Shown here: in pieces, positions 1-9,338 of the stretch
How positions within the stretch are numbered: the first letter of the stretch is position 1
Layout: every line of letters starts with the position of its first letter
Assembly: GCA_016840095.1 (NCBI GenBank)
Contig: JAEOSZ010000095.1
Span: forward strand, 1-64,000
Origin: Candidatus Heimdallarchaeota archaeon
GTDB taxonomy: Archaea; Asgardarchaeota; Heimdallarchaeia; Heimdallarchaeales; Heimdallarchaeaceae
Direction of reading: 5' to 3'
DNA: 64,000 bases
Notes under the pieces: model-generated
Databases searched by the model: none
What the model was told of the DNA's origin: nothing
The model's input: only the letters and a program-made list of their open reading frames with translations
Program-made: the position numbers and the translations under genes

Positions 1-1
1 A

Positions 2-637
2 AATTATTATCTTCAAGATATACTCTACTTATCAGTTTCTATTGCAGGAATTATACTGTTGGTAAGACCCATAGCTCAAGCAATACTATCTCCAATAGGT
101 GGTAGGTTATCTGATAAAATAGAACATAGAACTATAACGACTATTGGGATTGCTACAGGTTTAGTTGGGTTAACAATGCTAGCTTTTGTAAATCAGAACA
201 CACATATTATCTTAGTAATTTTTGGTCTTATTTTCGGTGGGATAGGCTTTGGACTGTTTTCATCACCAAATGCAAATTCTATTATGAGTTCTGTACCTAA
301 GAAAATGTATGGAATGGCATCAGCATTAGTAGGAACCATGAGAACTGTTGGTCAATCAATTAGTTTAGGTTTTGCAACGCTCATGTTTTCTGTGATTTTA
401 GGACCAGAAATCTCTTCAACAAGTCTGCAATTAAAAACAGAACTTCTTAATCCACATATACCCTTGAATATATCAATTGCACAACATACTCCTCTCTTAT
501 TATTGAGTATCAGGATTGCATTTTTTGTGTCGTTAGGAATGTGTGTAATAGCTCTCTTTGCTTCTTATTTGAGAGGTAAGATTAATTTTAGAAATAATAA
601 CTTTTTGAGCCAGACTGAAGATTCTGCACCGAACTAA
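2..637 (+). CDS. MFS transporter, C-terminal part (truncated by window edge)
   Basis: The reading frame is already open at base 2, so the gene begins upstream of the window and only its C-terminal half is visible. The residues form several hydrophobic helices. A conserved MFS loop motif (GGRLSDKIEHR) follows the first visible helix, and an NSIMSS-like segment as found in DHA2/EmrB-type drug exporters comes later. The product is probably a proton-driven multidrug or metabolite exporter of the cytoplasmic membrane; the substrate cannot be read. The TTG at 59 is an internal Leu codon, not a start. The gene is convergent with the next MFS gene and the two stop codons overlap by four bases. Confidence 0.8.
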   Translation, partial: NYYLQDILYLSVSIAGIILLVRPIAQAILSPIGGRLSDKIEHRTITTIGIATGLVGLTMLAFVNQNTHIILVIFGLIFGGIGFGLFSSPNANSIMSSVPKKMYGMASALVGTMRTVGQSISLGFATLMFSVILGPEISSTSLQLKTELLNPHIPLNISIAQHTPLLLLSIRIAFFVSLGMCVIALFASYLRGKINFRNNNFLSQTEDSAPN

Positions 638-2067
638 ATGGGAGGTCCTTTTTCTAGTTTTCTTCTGATTTGTCTTGCTACTTCTCCCCAACTTGATGGA
701 AAAGGTTTCACTTCTTTCAGAGTCAAGAATAAGAAACTTGTTACAAATCTCCCAACAGCTACAACTGCAAATGAAATGATTACTGCGAGTCTTAAAGTAT
801 CTTTTGTAACAACTTGGCCTATAATGTTGTGAGTAGATATGTTAAAAGATGTACTAACTGCTAAAATGTTGGTATTTACTAGGTAAGATAAACTTTCAGA
901 ATTCAACATCATCTCACTCATTTGTGTTAGATATCCTCCTGTTAAAGCTCCTAAGAACAAAGCAATACCTGTTAACATATTATATATACCAAAATACATT
1001 CCACCTTCTTTTTGTGGAATTATGTCCAATAAATACGCTTGTATGCTTGGTGTTCCAATAAACATGAAAAGAGCAACTATATAATGAATTAAGTAAAGAT
1101 GCCATACTTCAGTTGCAAAAATATAAGCAACAGGAAAAATAGCTAGAATTAGTTTATTAGAAAACATCAATTTAGTTCTCCCAAATCGATCACTTAGTTT
1201 TGCTCCAAATCGAATAACTATTAGAATTGTAACACTGAATGATATTGAAAGAATTGCTACTTCTAAAGCATTAGCACCTAGAACATTAACCTGGAATATG
1301 CTGAAAAGAGGCCAAGCAAATGAGAAGAAAAGAGACTGAATAACAGAGATTAAAGTGAATTTTCTAAAAGCCTGGTTTTCAAAAGCAATCTTGAAACTTT
1401 CTGTTAATTTGTGAGGAATTGGTTGTTCTTCCTTATCCAAATTTTGAAGTGGTTCTTCTACTTTTTTGAAAGGTAAAACTCCTAGGATTGAAAGTAAAAC
1501 ACCAATAAAAACAGGAATTAGAATGTAGGTATGATAATCTTCATCTTTGAATATACTAGATAATATTATCCCTGTGAGAATTGTTGCTAAAGCGCTTCCA
1601 ATTGCATCAAACCAGAATATTCTTCCAGTTAATTTTCCTCTAACTTCTCTTGGAAAAAGCTCATTTTGAAGTGCAGTCCAAGCAGGGAGTCCAAGGCTTA
1701 ACAGTAGATTAACTAAAGCTACAACAACAACAATGGTCCATGAAAAATCAGGTTTAATAAAATACAGGAAAGCATAGGGAATACCCCAAGCAATTGTTGA
1801 AATAATTATGAATGGTTTTCTTTTCTTTACGATATCGGAAAGTCTTCCGAAAAAAGGACTTAGAAATGTGCTAAGAAGGTTAGAAATACTTTGTATCCAT
1901 CCAAGCAAACCTGAACTTGCTCCCATAGTGAGAGCAATCATTGAGACAAAAGGTTGCACTAGTCCCCTAGAGGTACTCATGGCAATTGTTCGAGAATAAA
2001 GAGCAAGTTTCTCACTTTTCTTAATATCTCGAGTCTTATGTTTGTCTAGAAAAACCTTATCACTCAT
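634..2067 (-). CDS. MFS transporter
   Basis: This 477-residue protein has about twelve hydrophobic helices. The signature loop between helices 2 and 3 is present (FFGRLSDIVKKRKP), and its counterpart in the second half is GAKLSDRFGRTK. That is the duplicated 6+6 layout of the major facilitator superfamily. The N terminus (about 20 residues) is short, charged and cytoplasmic, and a cytoplasmic loop with many Glu and Lys residues lies near residues 205-225. It does not look like a close paralogue of the truncated MFS gene at the window edge. The substrate is unknown. The ATG start fits the N-terminal extent of the family. Confidence 0.85.
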   Translation of the reverse strand: MSDKVFLDKHKTRDIKKSEKLALYSRTIAMSTSRGLVQPFVSMIALTMGASSGLLGWIQSISNLLSTFLSPFFGRLSDIVKKRKPFIIISTIAWGIPYAFLYFIKPDFSWTIVVVVALVNLLLSLGLPAWTALQNELFPREVRGKLTGRIFWFDAIGSALATILTGIILSSIFKDEDYHTYILIPVFIGVLLSILGVLPFKKVEEPLQNLDKEEQPIPHKLTESFKIAFENQAFRKFTLISVIQSLFFSFAWPLFSIFQVNVLGANALEVAILSISFSVTILIVIRFGAKLSDRFGRTKLMFSNKLILAIFPVAYIFATEVWHLYLIHYIVALFMFIGTPSIQAYLLDIIPQKEGGMYFGIYNMLTGIALFLGALTGGYLTQMSEMMLNSESLSYLVNTNILAVSTSFNISTHNIIGQVVTKDTLRLAVIISFAVVAVGRFVTSFLFLTLKEVKPFPSSWGEVARQIRRKLEKGPPI

Positions 2068-2107
2068 GTATAGACTTCGAGTTAAAAAATAGTAGAAAAA
2101 CTTTCTG

Positions 2108-2998
2108 CTATGCAGTAGGATGAATGAGATCTTTTATTTCATCATCTCGTTCTTTCTTGTAAAGTTTCTCTAGGGAATATCTGACATCATCATTATCAAG
2201 TAAGACTAATCTTCTTACAATTTCCCTTCTAATTTCTCTATTCACTTCTTTAAGCATATAAAGAGATAATTCAACAGCAACATCCTCATCATTTGCTTTT
2301 TGTAACAGATAAAATAGAAGAAGTTTTCTTGTTTCATTATCAGGTTTTAATTTGAGCAAATGGAAAAATGTATCTTGGATATTCTTATCATCAATTTGAT
2401 CACTTAAAGATCGAATCATCCATAATTTAACTCGTTTAAACCTTTCGAAGTATTTTAGCTTTTTAATGAAAATTTCTTGAACTTCTGAATCGTGCACCAT
2501 GGTTCTTAATCCCCAAACTGCCCATAACCTAACTTTTGGAGAACTATCATCAAGTTTCTGAATTAATAATCTCTTAATATCTGGTACTTCTACTCTATCG
2601 GCAAGCAAGGAAACAGCTTTTGCCCTACAAAGTGCATAAGAATCTCTAGTTGCTATTTCTTTTAGTAATTCTTCTAATAAACCATTAGGAAGGAGTGCAG
2701 CTACTTTATCAATTATTCCAATCTTATCCTTGTTTTTGCTTGAGCTATTATAGTCATAAATAATCTCTTGAATTTCCTTTGAAGAAGTTACCTCTAGAAT
2801 TTCCTTTTCTACTACATCTTCCGATTGTATAATTTTTGATTCAACCGTTTTGTAAGAGTCGAAGATATCTGTGTCTTTGATGTCTAAATCTTTCTTTTCA
2901 TAATCACTAGATTTGAAAAATTCTTCAGAATTAGTATCTAATTCCTCAACAATGATATCTATTTCTTCCTCTTCAGAATCTAGATTTGGTGAAGTCAA
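2108..2998 (-). CDS. HEAT-repeat-like protein with acidic N terminus
   Basis: The first 100 residues of this 296-residue protein are very acidic and look disordered. From about residue 110 the sequence becomes a run of paired amphipathic helices of about 30 residues each, with the Asp-x-x-(Ile/Val)-(Lys/Arg) turns and the SSPKVRLWAVWGL segment typical of HEAT or PBS-lyase HEAT-like repeats. Such domains usually act as protein-binding scaffolds. No catalytic motif is visible. The start is TTG at 2998 with no clear ribosome-binding site, so it is uncertain. The gene is divergent from the metallo-hydrolase next door. Confidence 0.65.
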   Translation of the reverse strand: MTSPNLDSEEEEIDIIVEELDTNSEEFFKSSDYEKKDLDIKDTDIFDSYKTVESKIIQSEDVVEKEILEVTSSKEIQEIIYDYNSSSKNKDKIGIIDKVAALLPNGLLEELLKEIATRDSYALCRAKAVSLLADRVEVPDIKRLLIQKLDDSSPKVRLWAVWGLRTMVHDSEVQEIFIKKLKYFERFKRVKLWMIRSLSDQIDDKNIQDTFFHLLKLKPDNETRKLLLFYLLQKANDEDVAVELSLYMLKEVNREIRREIVRRLVLLDNDDVRYSLEKLYKKERDDEIKDLIHPTA

Positions 2999-3086
2999 TT
3001 TATTTCATGAAACAAATAACTCGGTGATTAAAAAAGCTATCATTATATGACGAAGAGCTTAAAAAATAGAGGAGAATAAGCAATTC

Positions 3087-3728
3087 ATGAGTGAATTTGA
3101 GATAATATCCAAAGAAACTGGACCAATAAAAACTAACTGTTATCTTCTTTATGATAAAGAAAGAAAGGAAGCAGCTTTGATTGATGTTGGAGGAGAAATC
3201 AAAGAACTTCTAGATATCATTGAACAAGAGGATTTAGTAGTTAAGTACATCTTTTGTACTCACCTGCATTTTGATCATGTTCTAGAAGTAGGTGAAATCA
3301 GAGAGGTTTTTCCTAATGCAAAATTAGTTTATCATAAAGCTGAAGAAAAAACACTCCGCAGTTTAGGACCATTCGCAAGAATGTTTGGCTTTAAACCGGG
3401 AACACTTGGAGAATGTGATATTTATGCAAAAGATGGAGAAAAATTCAAAATTGGTTATATAGAGATTAAAACCATCTTGTCACCAGGGCATACAAAGGGA
3501 AGTCTCTGTTATTATTTCAAAGGACATTTATTTTCAGGAGATGTACTTTTCAAAAATGGAATCGGAAGAACTGATTTACCTGGTGGAAAATATGAAATCT
3601 TACTCAATTCAATAAAGAATTTATACAATTTACCAGATGAAACACAAGTTTATCCAGGACATGGACCCACAACAACAATTGGTGAAGAAAAAGTTGGAAA
3701 TCCCTTTATTTCTGTTGAGGATTTCTAA
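3087..3728 (+). CDS. Metallo-beta-lactamase-fold hydrolase (glyoxalase II-like)
   Basis: The protein is 213 residues long, the usual size of small MBL-fold hydrolases. The metal-binding motif THLHFDH is at residues 58-64. Further metal ligands are the His in LSPGHTKGS, the Asp in LFSGDVLF and the His in VYPGHGPTT. This set matches the glyoxalase II/YcbL-like branch, which hydrolyses thioesters such as S-lactoylglutathione analogues. The natural substrate in archaea is generally unknown. A GGAG ribosome-binding site lies about ten bases before the ATG. The gene is convergent with the HAD phosphatase gene. Confidence 0.85.
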   Translation: MSEFEIISKETGPIKTNCYLLYDKERKEAALIDVGGEIKELLDIIEQEDLVVKYIFCTHLHFDHVLEVGEIREVFPNAKLVYHKAEEKTLRSLGPFARMFGFKPGTLGECDIYAKDGEKFKIGYIEIKTILSPGHTKGSLCYYFKGHLFSGDVLFKNGIGRTDLPGGKYEILLNSIKNLYNLPDETQVYPGHGPTTTIGEEKVGNPFISVEDF

Positions 3729-3731
3729 AAT

Positions 3732-4388
3732 TTACATGCTAATCAATTCTTCAAGAAATTTTTGAATTTCTACAAAGTTTGAAAATTCTATTAAGCGAGA
3801 ATCTGATTTTAGTTTCAATGCTAAATCTTCATTCTTTCTAGCGAATATGTAGTCTGCTAGTTCTCTAGCTGGTAAGATATCTGACAGACCATCACCAATA
3901 TAAACTACCTTGTCGAAGTTATCCTTGATGTTTAATACATGAGAATGTTTACAATTTGCACAATCATGTTCACAGCTATTAGTTTGGAATCTCAGACTAA
4001 TTTTATTATTTATTAACCTCATATCATTGGATTTGATTTCAATTTCAGATGACTTAATGCTGTGTTTTTCAAGAATCCTCTTGATATAGTTTTTGAATCC
4101 ATCAGAGAGAATAACGAAGTATATATTATTCTTCAAGATCCAATTGTAGAAATCAATGAAAGTTGGATCAATCTCTATAGTATCTACAATTGAAAATATC
4201 TCTTCCATAGTTGTATGTTCGATCATTCCCCATTGTTCTATCAATGCTGCTCTGGTTCCAATTTCTCCTTTAATAACTAATTGGTCAATAGATCGCCAGT
4301 CTTTATCTGTTAATGAGTCAAGTAATTCCTTTCCTGTATCGGTTAAAGTAATGGTTCCATCAAAATCGCAACATATAGCTAGGCTCAT
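3732..4388 (-). CDS. HAD-superfamily phosphatase (MtnX/SerB-like)
   Basis: Motif I is CDFDGTITLTD near the N terminus, motif II is the Ser in VILSDGF, and motif III/IV is YIGDGLSDILPA. This is the layout of the MtnX/phosphoserine-phosphatase-like branch. A Cys cluster before motif IV (CEHDCANCKH) resembles the CxxCK segment of PhoE/MtnX-type phosphatases. The enzyme should dephosphorylate a small phosphomonoester; whether that is a methionine-salvage intermediate cannot be told. The frame is open to a TTG at 4406, but I prefer ATG 4388, which puts motif I close to the N terminus as in the family. Confidence 0.75.
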   Translation of the reverse strand: MSLAICCDFDGTITLTDTGKELLDSLTDKDWRSIDQLVIKGEIGTRAALIEQWGMIEHTTMEEIFSIVDTIEIDPTFIDFYNWILKNNIYFVILSDGFKNYIKRILEKHSIKSSEIEIKSNDMRLINNKISLRFQTNSCEHDCANCKHSHVLNIKDNFDKVVYIGDGLSDILPARELADYIFARKNEDLALKLKSDSRLIEFSNFVEIQKFLEELISM

Positions 4389-4455
4389 TAGGCATATTTC
4401 CATCAAGGAACAGAAAAATCTTCCTATATCTAGCTAGAATATGCTATTTGGTTAG

Positions 4456-4466
4456 CTATATATATG
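4456..4466 (+). promoter_or_regulatory. TATA box of the tldD-tldE operon
   Basis: CTATATATATG lies about 25-35 bases before the GTG start of tldD. That would place the transcription start at or next to the start codon, which suggests a leaderless or nearly leaderless mRNA. No GGTGA-type ribosome-binding site is present at this start, which is consistent. Confidence 0.5.
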
Positions 4467-4490
4467 TTAAAGCTATGAATTTGCATAAGG

Positions 4491-5867
4491 GTGAAACTAA
4501 TCGAAACTCTTGATTCACTTATTGACACTGCTATAAAGCAAGGTACTTCGTATACAGATATACGCTATGGTAAAGAAGTCAAAAAGAACATAATTGCTCA
4601 GAATGGAAAAATTGTAAATGAGAGCAATTGCATAAATTCTGGCTATGGAATTAGGATGCTCTCGGAAGGGATTGTTACTTTCACTTCAACTCCAAGAATT
4701 TCCTTAGCAGAGAAAGAAATCAAGAAAGCAATTAGTGTATCAAAATTATTAACTAACTGGAAAAAAGGCATTTCAGAACTAGTAGAAGCCCCAGTCACTG
4801 ATTCATCAGTTACAAAGAAACCTAAAATAGATTGGTTAGATTTAGCAAATGAGGAATTTGAAGAAAAAATAAGTGATTTGGATCACTTTATCAATGAATT
4901 TCTTAAAGTAGAATGCAATATCGAAACCGATATCCAACTGATAAAATGGTCAGAGAATTTTGGAAATTCTGAGGGGACAAAGATTTACCAGGAATATCCT
5001 TATGTAATTCTCACTTTAACTGGGAGATTGTCTAAGAATGGAAACCAAATCAAATACTACAAGTCTTATGGAGGTATGGGTGGGCTCGAAATTCTTCCTT
5101 TTGATAAAATGGAAGAAACTTTAGATTTTATTGAAGTAATTAATAATCTGCCTGAAGCAAGAAGTGTGAATCAAGGAATCTATAACTCAGTACTTAGTGA
5201 AGATATGGCTTGGACATTGAATCATGAGGTATTTGGTCATTCTTTAGAAGCTGATAATGTCCTATCTGGTCGTTCCTTTAGCAGCGGTTTGCTAGGTATG
5301 AAAGTTGCACCTTCAGTTGTTAGTGTTATTGATGATCCCTATATTGAATCATTAGGATATTATGAGTACGATTCTGAAGGAGTTAAAGGAAGAGGGAATC
5401 TCCTTGTTGATGAAGGAATACTTACTGATTTCCTCCATAGTAGATTATCTGCTGCTGCTATGGGAACAGAATCCTCTTCAAATTATAGGGCAAGCAATTT
5501 TGAATTTTTACCACAAGTTAGAATGAGTAATTTCTTCTTTGAACCTAAGGATTTCTCTGAGGAAGAATTGTTCGAACATGTTCAGAATGGACTTTACATA
5601 GGAGATGGCTTAGGGGGTTCATCAGAACCTCAAACAGGAGAATACAACTTAGATGCTCAATTTGGAAGAGTAATTAAAAATGGAGAACTTGGTGATTACA
5701 TACTTCAGTTTCAAGTAAGTGGAAGTATGCTAGATACTCTTTCAAAAATAGAACTGATAAGCGATAAAATGATAGCACAACCTGGTAGTTGTGTTAAGAA
5801 TAATCAACGAGTTTTTGTTGGTTCTATTGGTCCGAAAATTACAATTTCAGAGGTGAGAGTGAGCTAA
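4491..5867 (+). CDS. tldD: TldD family metalloprotease
   Basis: The 458-residue protein carries the TldD zinc-protease motif HEVFGHSLEAD at residues 245-255 (HExxxH). The C-terminal Cys ligand is probably in the AQPGSCVKNNQ segment. TldD forms a heterodimer with TldE and degrades unfolded peptides; in bacteria the pair processes microcin B17 and CcdA. The subunit with the active site is therefore this one. The start is GTG. The last base of its stop codon region overlaps the ATG of the following gene (taatg), so the two are translationally coupled. Confidence 0.93.
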   Translation: MKLIETLDSLIDTAIKQGTSYTDIRYGKEVKKNIIAQNGKIVNESNCINSGYGIRMLSEGIVTFTSTPRISLAEKEIKKAISVSKLLTNWKKGISELVEAPVTDSSVTKKPKIDWLDLANEEFEEKISDLDHFINEFLKVECNIETDIQLIKWSENFGNSEGTKIYQEYPYVILTLTGRLSKNGNQIKYYKSYGGMGGLEILPFDKMEETLDFIEVINNLPEARSVNQGIYNSVLSEDMAWTLNHEVFGHSLEADNVLSGRSFSSGLLGMKVAPSVVSVIDDPYIESLGYYEYDSEGVKGRGNLLVDEGILTDFLHSRLSAAAMGTESSSNYRASNFEFLPQVRMSNFFFEPKDFSEEELFEHVQNGLYIGDGLGGSSEPQTGEYNLDAQFGRVIKNGELGDYILQFQVSGSMLDTLSKIELISDKMIAQPGSCVKNNQRVFVGSIGPKITISEVRVS

Positions 5868-7222
5868 TGTACACTGATGAAGAACTTAAGGAATTAAGCA
5901 CCAAAGTGTTGCTTAAACTCGAACAGAAATTTAATTTCAAGGAAGCTGAAGTATATGTTCAATCACTAGCTCATATGATGGGAGGAAATGAGTATAGGAC
6001 ACCTAAAGTATTTCAATCGATAAACAGAGAAGGGTGTGCAATTCGTTTCTTTAGTGATAATAAACTCTATTTTGCATGCTTTCCGCTTAAATCAGTTCTA
6101 TCTGATATAGAGAAAATTAAATCCATTGTTTCCTTTCCAATAGAATCTCACAAATTTGAGTTTCCTGAGATTAAGAAATCTCAAGTTGAAATCGATAAGA
6201 TTTATGACAAAAGAATTGCTGCAATGACAGAAGAAGAAATCTATTCATTATCCTATTCTATGAGTGATTTGGAGAACAAAATGAAAGATATCATTTTGGA
6301 TGGTTCAATTAGATTCTCCTTAGAAAGAAAAGTAATAGCTAACTCAACTCAATCAATTGCTTTCGAGAAGAGTACATGGAGTGATATTGATTTAAGAGCA
6401 ATCTATCGTGGCTTCAACTTAATATCTAGTTCTGAGAAGCATCTAACAAGTCGTCAAATTCCTAGTTCTGTAACCAGTATTGTAGAAGATTTGGTACAAG
6501 AAACTATTCAAAGGTCAACTCTAGATGAAAAAGCTATTAATCCAGAAGTTCCTGTAATCTTCTCTCCAATGGCATTATCACAGATTTTCTCTTTTACAGT
6601 TATTCCACACTTAAGAGATTGTTCTTCCAAAAAATTAGTTGGACAAGAATTTTCAGCTGATTTTAATCTAATTGATGATGGCACTGTTCCAGGACTCCCA
6701 AATTCAACAGCGTTTGATGATGAAGGTATTAGTCAGTCTCGAACATTGATCATAAGAAATGGAATGTTTAAAACCGCATTGAATAATATACAATCTTCAA
6801 ATAATCAAGTTGAAAAAACAGGTAATTCCTTCAGGGTGAAAATGTTTGAGGTATTTCCAAGAAACTTTCAAGCCTATCCAGAGATTTATCCTTCTAACTT
6901 ACTCATCAGTGAAGGTACTTCATCTCTTGAGAGTGTATTTGAGGAAACTAAAGAATGTATCTTGATCAATTCAACCCAAGGATATATGACAGCTGATCAT
7001 CATTCGGGAACTTTCAAGATTTCAGCAAATGATGCATATAGAATAGAAAACGGAACAATAAGTGGAGCATTACCAACTTTTGATGTGATAGGAAATATGT
7101 TTGAAATTCTTTCTAAAGAACCTTTATTCATCAAAGAAAGAAAAGTAGTAAGACCAACAAATACACCGTTCAGTATTCTTGCACCATATCTTTCTACAAA
7201 TATTGTTGAACTATTTCTGTAA
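5867..7222 (+). CDS. tldE: TldE/PmbA family protein
   Basis: This 451-residue protein is the partner of TldD. It shares the overall PmbA/TldD fold but has no HExxxH motif, as expected for the non-catalytic TldE subunit. Family-like segments include IVEDLVQETIQRS, the VPVIFSPMALSQIFSF region and STQGYMTADHHSGTFKISA near the C terminus. It starts directly on the stop codon of tldD. Together the two should form a cytoplasmic peptidase. A peptidase of this type sometimes matures ribosomal peptides, which makes the distant peptide/radical SAM pair at 46.6 kb worth remembering, but no linkage is shown. Confidence 0.9.
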   Translation: MYTDEELKELSTKVLLKLEQKFNFKEAEVYVQSLAHMMGGNEYRTPKVFQSINREGCAIRFFSDNKLYFACFPLKSVLSDIEKIKSIVSFPIESHKFEFPEIKKSQVEIDKIYDKRIAAMTEEEIYSLSYSMSDLENKMKDIILDGSIRFSLERKVIANSTQSIAFEKSTWSDIDLRAIYRGFNLISSSEKHLTSRQIPSSVTSIVEDLVQETIQRSTLDEKAINPEVPVIFSPMALSQIFSFTVIPHLRDCSSKKLVGQEFSADFNLIDDGTVPGLPNSTAFDDEGISQSRTLIIRNGMFKTALNNIQSSNNQVEKTGNSFRVKMFEVFPRNFQAYPEIYPSNLLISEGTSSLESVFEETKECILINSTQGYMTADHHSGTFKISANDAYRIENGTISGALPTFDVIGNMFEILSKEPLFIKERKVVRPTNTPFSILAPYLSTNIVELFL

Positions 7223-7325
7223 GTGATTCTAGATTTATTGATAAAATCAAGTTCGAAAAAGTTTAAAAATGCGGATGATTTCCGAAACCTAATAAGAATA
7301 GCCTAATTAATCGGTGATTTCATTC

Positions 7326-8807
7326 ATGAAAAAAAGAACTATCATACCTTTGGTACTATTAACTCTAATGTTTAGTATGAGTTTAACAACAATTACTAAA
7401 AGTCAACCAAACGATTTTCAAGACTCGCTCCCAAAAATATCTGCGACATTACCTGTATTCCAAGGAACAGATGGCAACGCTACTTTGGTTTATGCACAGA
7501 ATATTCCCCAACGTCGTGGAGCAATTTATACAACTTTATTGTATAATAATGTAACAATATGGTATTCATATGCAGGAGGAGATAACTCATCAGCTCCGCT
7601 ATTATTCGGTGATGATGGTTTAGGAAATCTTGATTGGGATATTGGAGAATTGATGACTTATGATGATGAGAGAACTACTTTAGAGAGTGATGGTTCTGCT
7701 TATTATAATTATACATTTTTTGTTCAATCAAATTTCATTAAATTCGTTGTAAGATATGGATATTATGAAAATGAATACAAAGTCCCCCATTTAATAACAA
7801 TAGGACCATATATATTCTCGGAAAGCTATCCTATTACTTTTACACAACTCACTGATATTGAATTCAATGTAACAATGGATGATTTTAATATAACTGAATA
7901 CGGTTTAAGGTATCGGGAAGTAACTCCAGATCACGATTCTGAGTTTCAAAATGTGACAATTCCTTTAGTTGCTAATGGCTTAACAAGAACCAGTTATAAT
8001 GCATCATTTGCACATCTGTTTGAAGCTGGAACACAAATTGAAGTAAGAAGTTTCATGGTTCATTTTGATAATATGACACTAATAGATAGGATTCTGGAAG
8101 AGTGTACAGCCCATTTAGTAGCAATTGTTGATGCTTCTCCTCAATTATCTATAACTGCAGATTCATTTGTAAATGATCTAAATTTTAGCTTATTATATTC
8201 TGCTTCAGCTCCTTTTTCAAACATAACATCAGTAGATATTGACTGGGATGACTTATCAGGAATACAAACAATAGTAAATGATTCTTTTGAAGTGGTTTAT
8301 CATCTCTATGATAGCACTGGAGAGTACAATATCTCCATAACAGCTTATTCTGACATTTTATCTGTAACTAAAAACTTCTTAGTCTTAATTGAACAAGAAG
8401 CTCCTACTGGAATCATCAAAGTATTGGTTGATGGTAATTTAGTTCAACCATCCATTGGAGAATTAGTTCCTATTGAAGTTGATATTAAAAGTGCGACTTT
8501 TCAAGTTTCTGCAAACGATACTGGAGGAAGTGGTGTTTGGAAAATTACTGTAGAAACAGACGAAGGAAACTTAGCCACTCTAGAAGGTGATAATGGTGAG
8601 ATTACTTTGTTGTTCTTAGAATATGGAGAACATGATATCTTAATGACTGTTTATGATAATTCTGAAAACACATACACATTTACATTCTCAGTAGATTTAA
8701 TACCAGTTAGTATGAGAACTGATAACCCAGTACCTTTCCCATTTGGTATAACTACTATAGTTGGTTTAGTTGCAATAGCTGCAATTTACTTAAAAAAGAA
8801 GAAATAA
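7326..8807 (+). CDS. Secreted surface protein with PKD-like region and C-terminal membrane anchor
   Basis: The protein begins with MKKRTIIPLVLLTLMFSMS, a clear signal peptide. It then runs through about 430 extracellular residues with many Asn-x-Ser/Thr sites. A PKD-like beta-sandwich segment is centred near residues 290-350 (SVDIDWDDLSG, EYNISITAYSD). The C terminus has a single hydrophobic helix followed by KKKK, so the protein is anchored with a short cytoplasmic tail. The frame opens at a GTG at 7314, but that GTG belongs to a GGTGA ribosome-binding site, and ATG 7326 is the better start. The function is unknown; it is probably part of the cell envelope. Confidence 0.75.
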   Translation: MKKRTIIPLVLLTLMFSMSLTTITKSQPNDFQDSLPKISATLPVFQGTDGNATLVYAQNIPQRRGAIYTTLLYNNVTIWYSYAGGDNSSAPLLFGDDGLGNLDWDIGELMTYDDERTTLESDGSAYYNYTFFVQSNFIKFVVRYGYYENEYKVPHLITIGPYIFSESYPITFTQLTDIEFNVTMDDFNITEYGLRYREVTPDHDSEFQNVTIPLVANGLTRTSYNASFAHLFEAGTQIEVRSFMVHFDNMTLIDRILEECTAHLVAIVDASPQLSITADSFVNDLNFSLLYSASAPFSNITSVDIDWDDLSGIQTIVNDSFEVVYHLYDSTGEYNISITAYSDILSVTKNFLVLIEQEAPTGIIKVLVDGNLVQPSIGELVPIEVDIKSATFQVSANDTGGSGVWKITVETDEGNLATLEGDNGEITLLFLEYGEHDILMTVYDNSENTYTFTFSVDLIPVSMRTDNPVPFPFGITTIVGLVAIAAIYLKKKK

Positions 8808-8808
8808 C

Positions 8809-8840
8809 AGTTTTTTCTTCTTATATTCTGTTTTTTCTTA
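8809..8840 (+). terminator. T-rich transcription terminator
   Basis: Directly after the stop codon of the surface-protein gene there are two runs of six T (agttttttc and gttttttc) about 17 bases apart. Pyrimidine-rich T tracts of this type act as intrinsic terminators in archaea. No stable hairpin is needed or visible. Confidence 0.5.
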
Positions 8841-8906
8841 ATTCACTCATACTAACTAATTAATTTTCATGACTAAAAATGAAAAAATGAAAAAAAGAAA
8901 AAGAAT

Positions 8907-9293
8907 TTAATCTTTCCAAGCTGTTGCTGATATTTCAACATCAACATCTAGTGGTAATCTCTGAGCTTCAAATGCAACTCTAGCTGGAGGACTGTCACCA
9001 AAATACTTAGCAAAAATCTCATTCATATCAGAAAATTCATTCATGTCTTTGAGATAGACTCTACATCTGACAACATCTTGTAGAGTATAACCTGCTTCTT
9101 CAACAATAGCTTTGATATTTTCACAAACCTGCTTTGTAGCAACTTTGATATCACCACGGTAGATTTCACCTGTTTCAGCATTTGCTGGTATCTGACCTGC
9201 TACGTAAAGGAAATTTCCTGCTTCAACAGCTTGAGAATAAGGTCCCACTGGAGCAGGAGCTTTATCTGTTAAAATTATCTTCTTGGGAGACAT
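8907..9293 (-). CDS. ridA: RidA family enamine/imine deaminase
   Basis: At 128 residues it has the standard RidA length and the family hallmarks GPYSQAV near the N terminus, LYVAGQIP, the [11 protein letters not shown] segment and the catalytic-site Arg in [13 protein letters not shown]. RidA hydrolyses reactive 2-aminoacrylate-type enamines made by PLP enzymes to keto acids and ammonia. It normally works as a cytoplasmic trimer. Its neighbour on the same strand is an arginase-family hydrolase 45 bases upstream, so the two may be cotranscribed. Confidence 0.92.
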   Translation of the reverse strand: MSPKKIILTDKAPAPVGPYSQAVEAGNFLYVAGQIPANAETGEIYRGDIKVATKQVCENIKAIVEEAGYTLQDVVRCRVYLKDMNEFSDMNEIFAKYFGDSPPARVAFEAQRLPLDVDVEISATAWKD

Positions 9294-9338
9294 GAGATAA
9301 TCTTAGTGTTTATAGAAATAAGTTTTCTTCTCTGTAGT

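Noticed and set aside
4456-4466. Ribosome-binding site for tldD in the sequence before GTG 4491
   Set aside because: No GGTGA-like sequence has the right spacing there; the TATA position points instead to a leaderless start.
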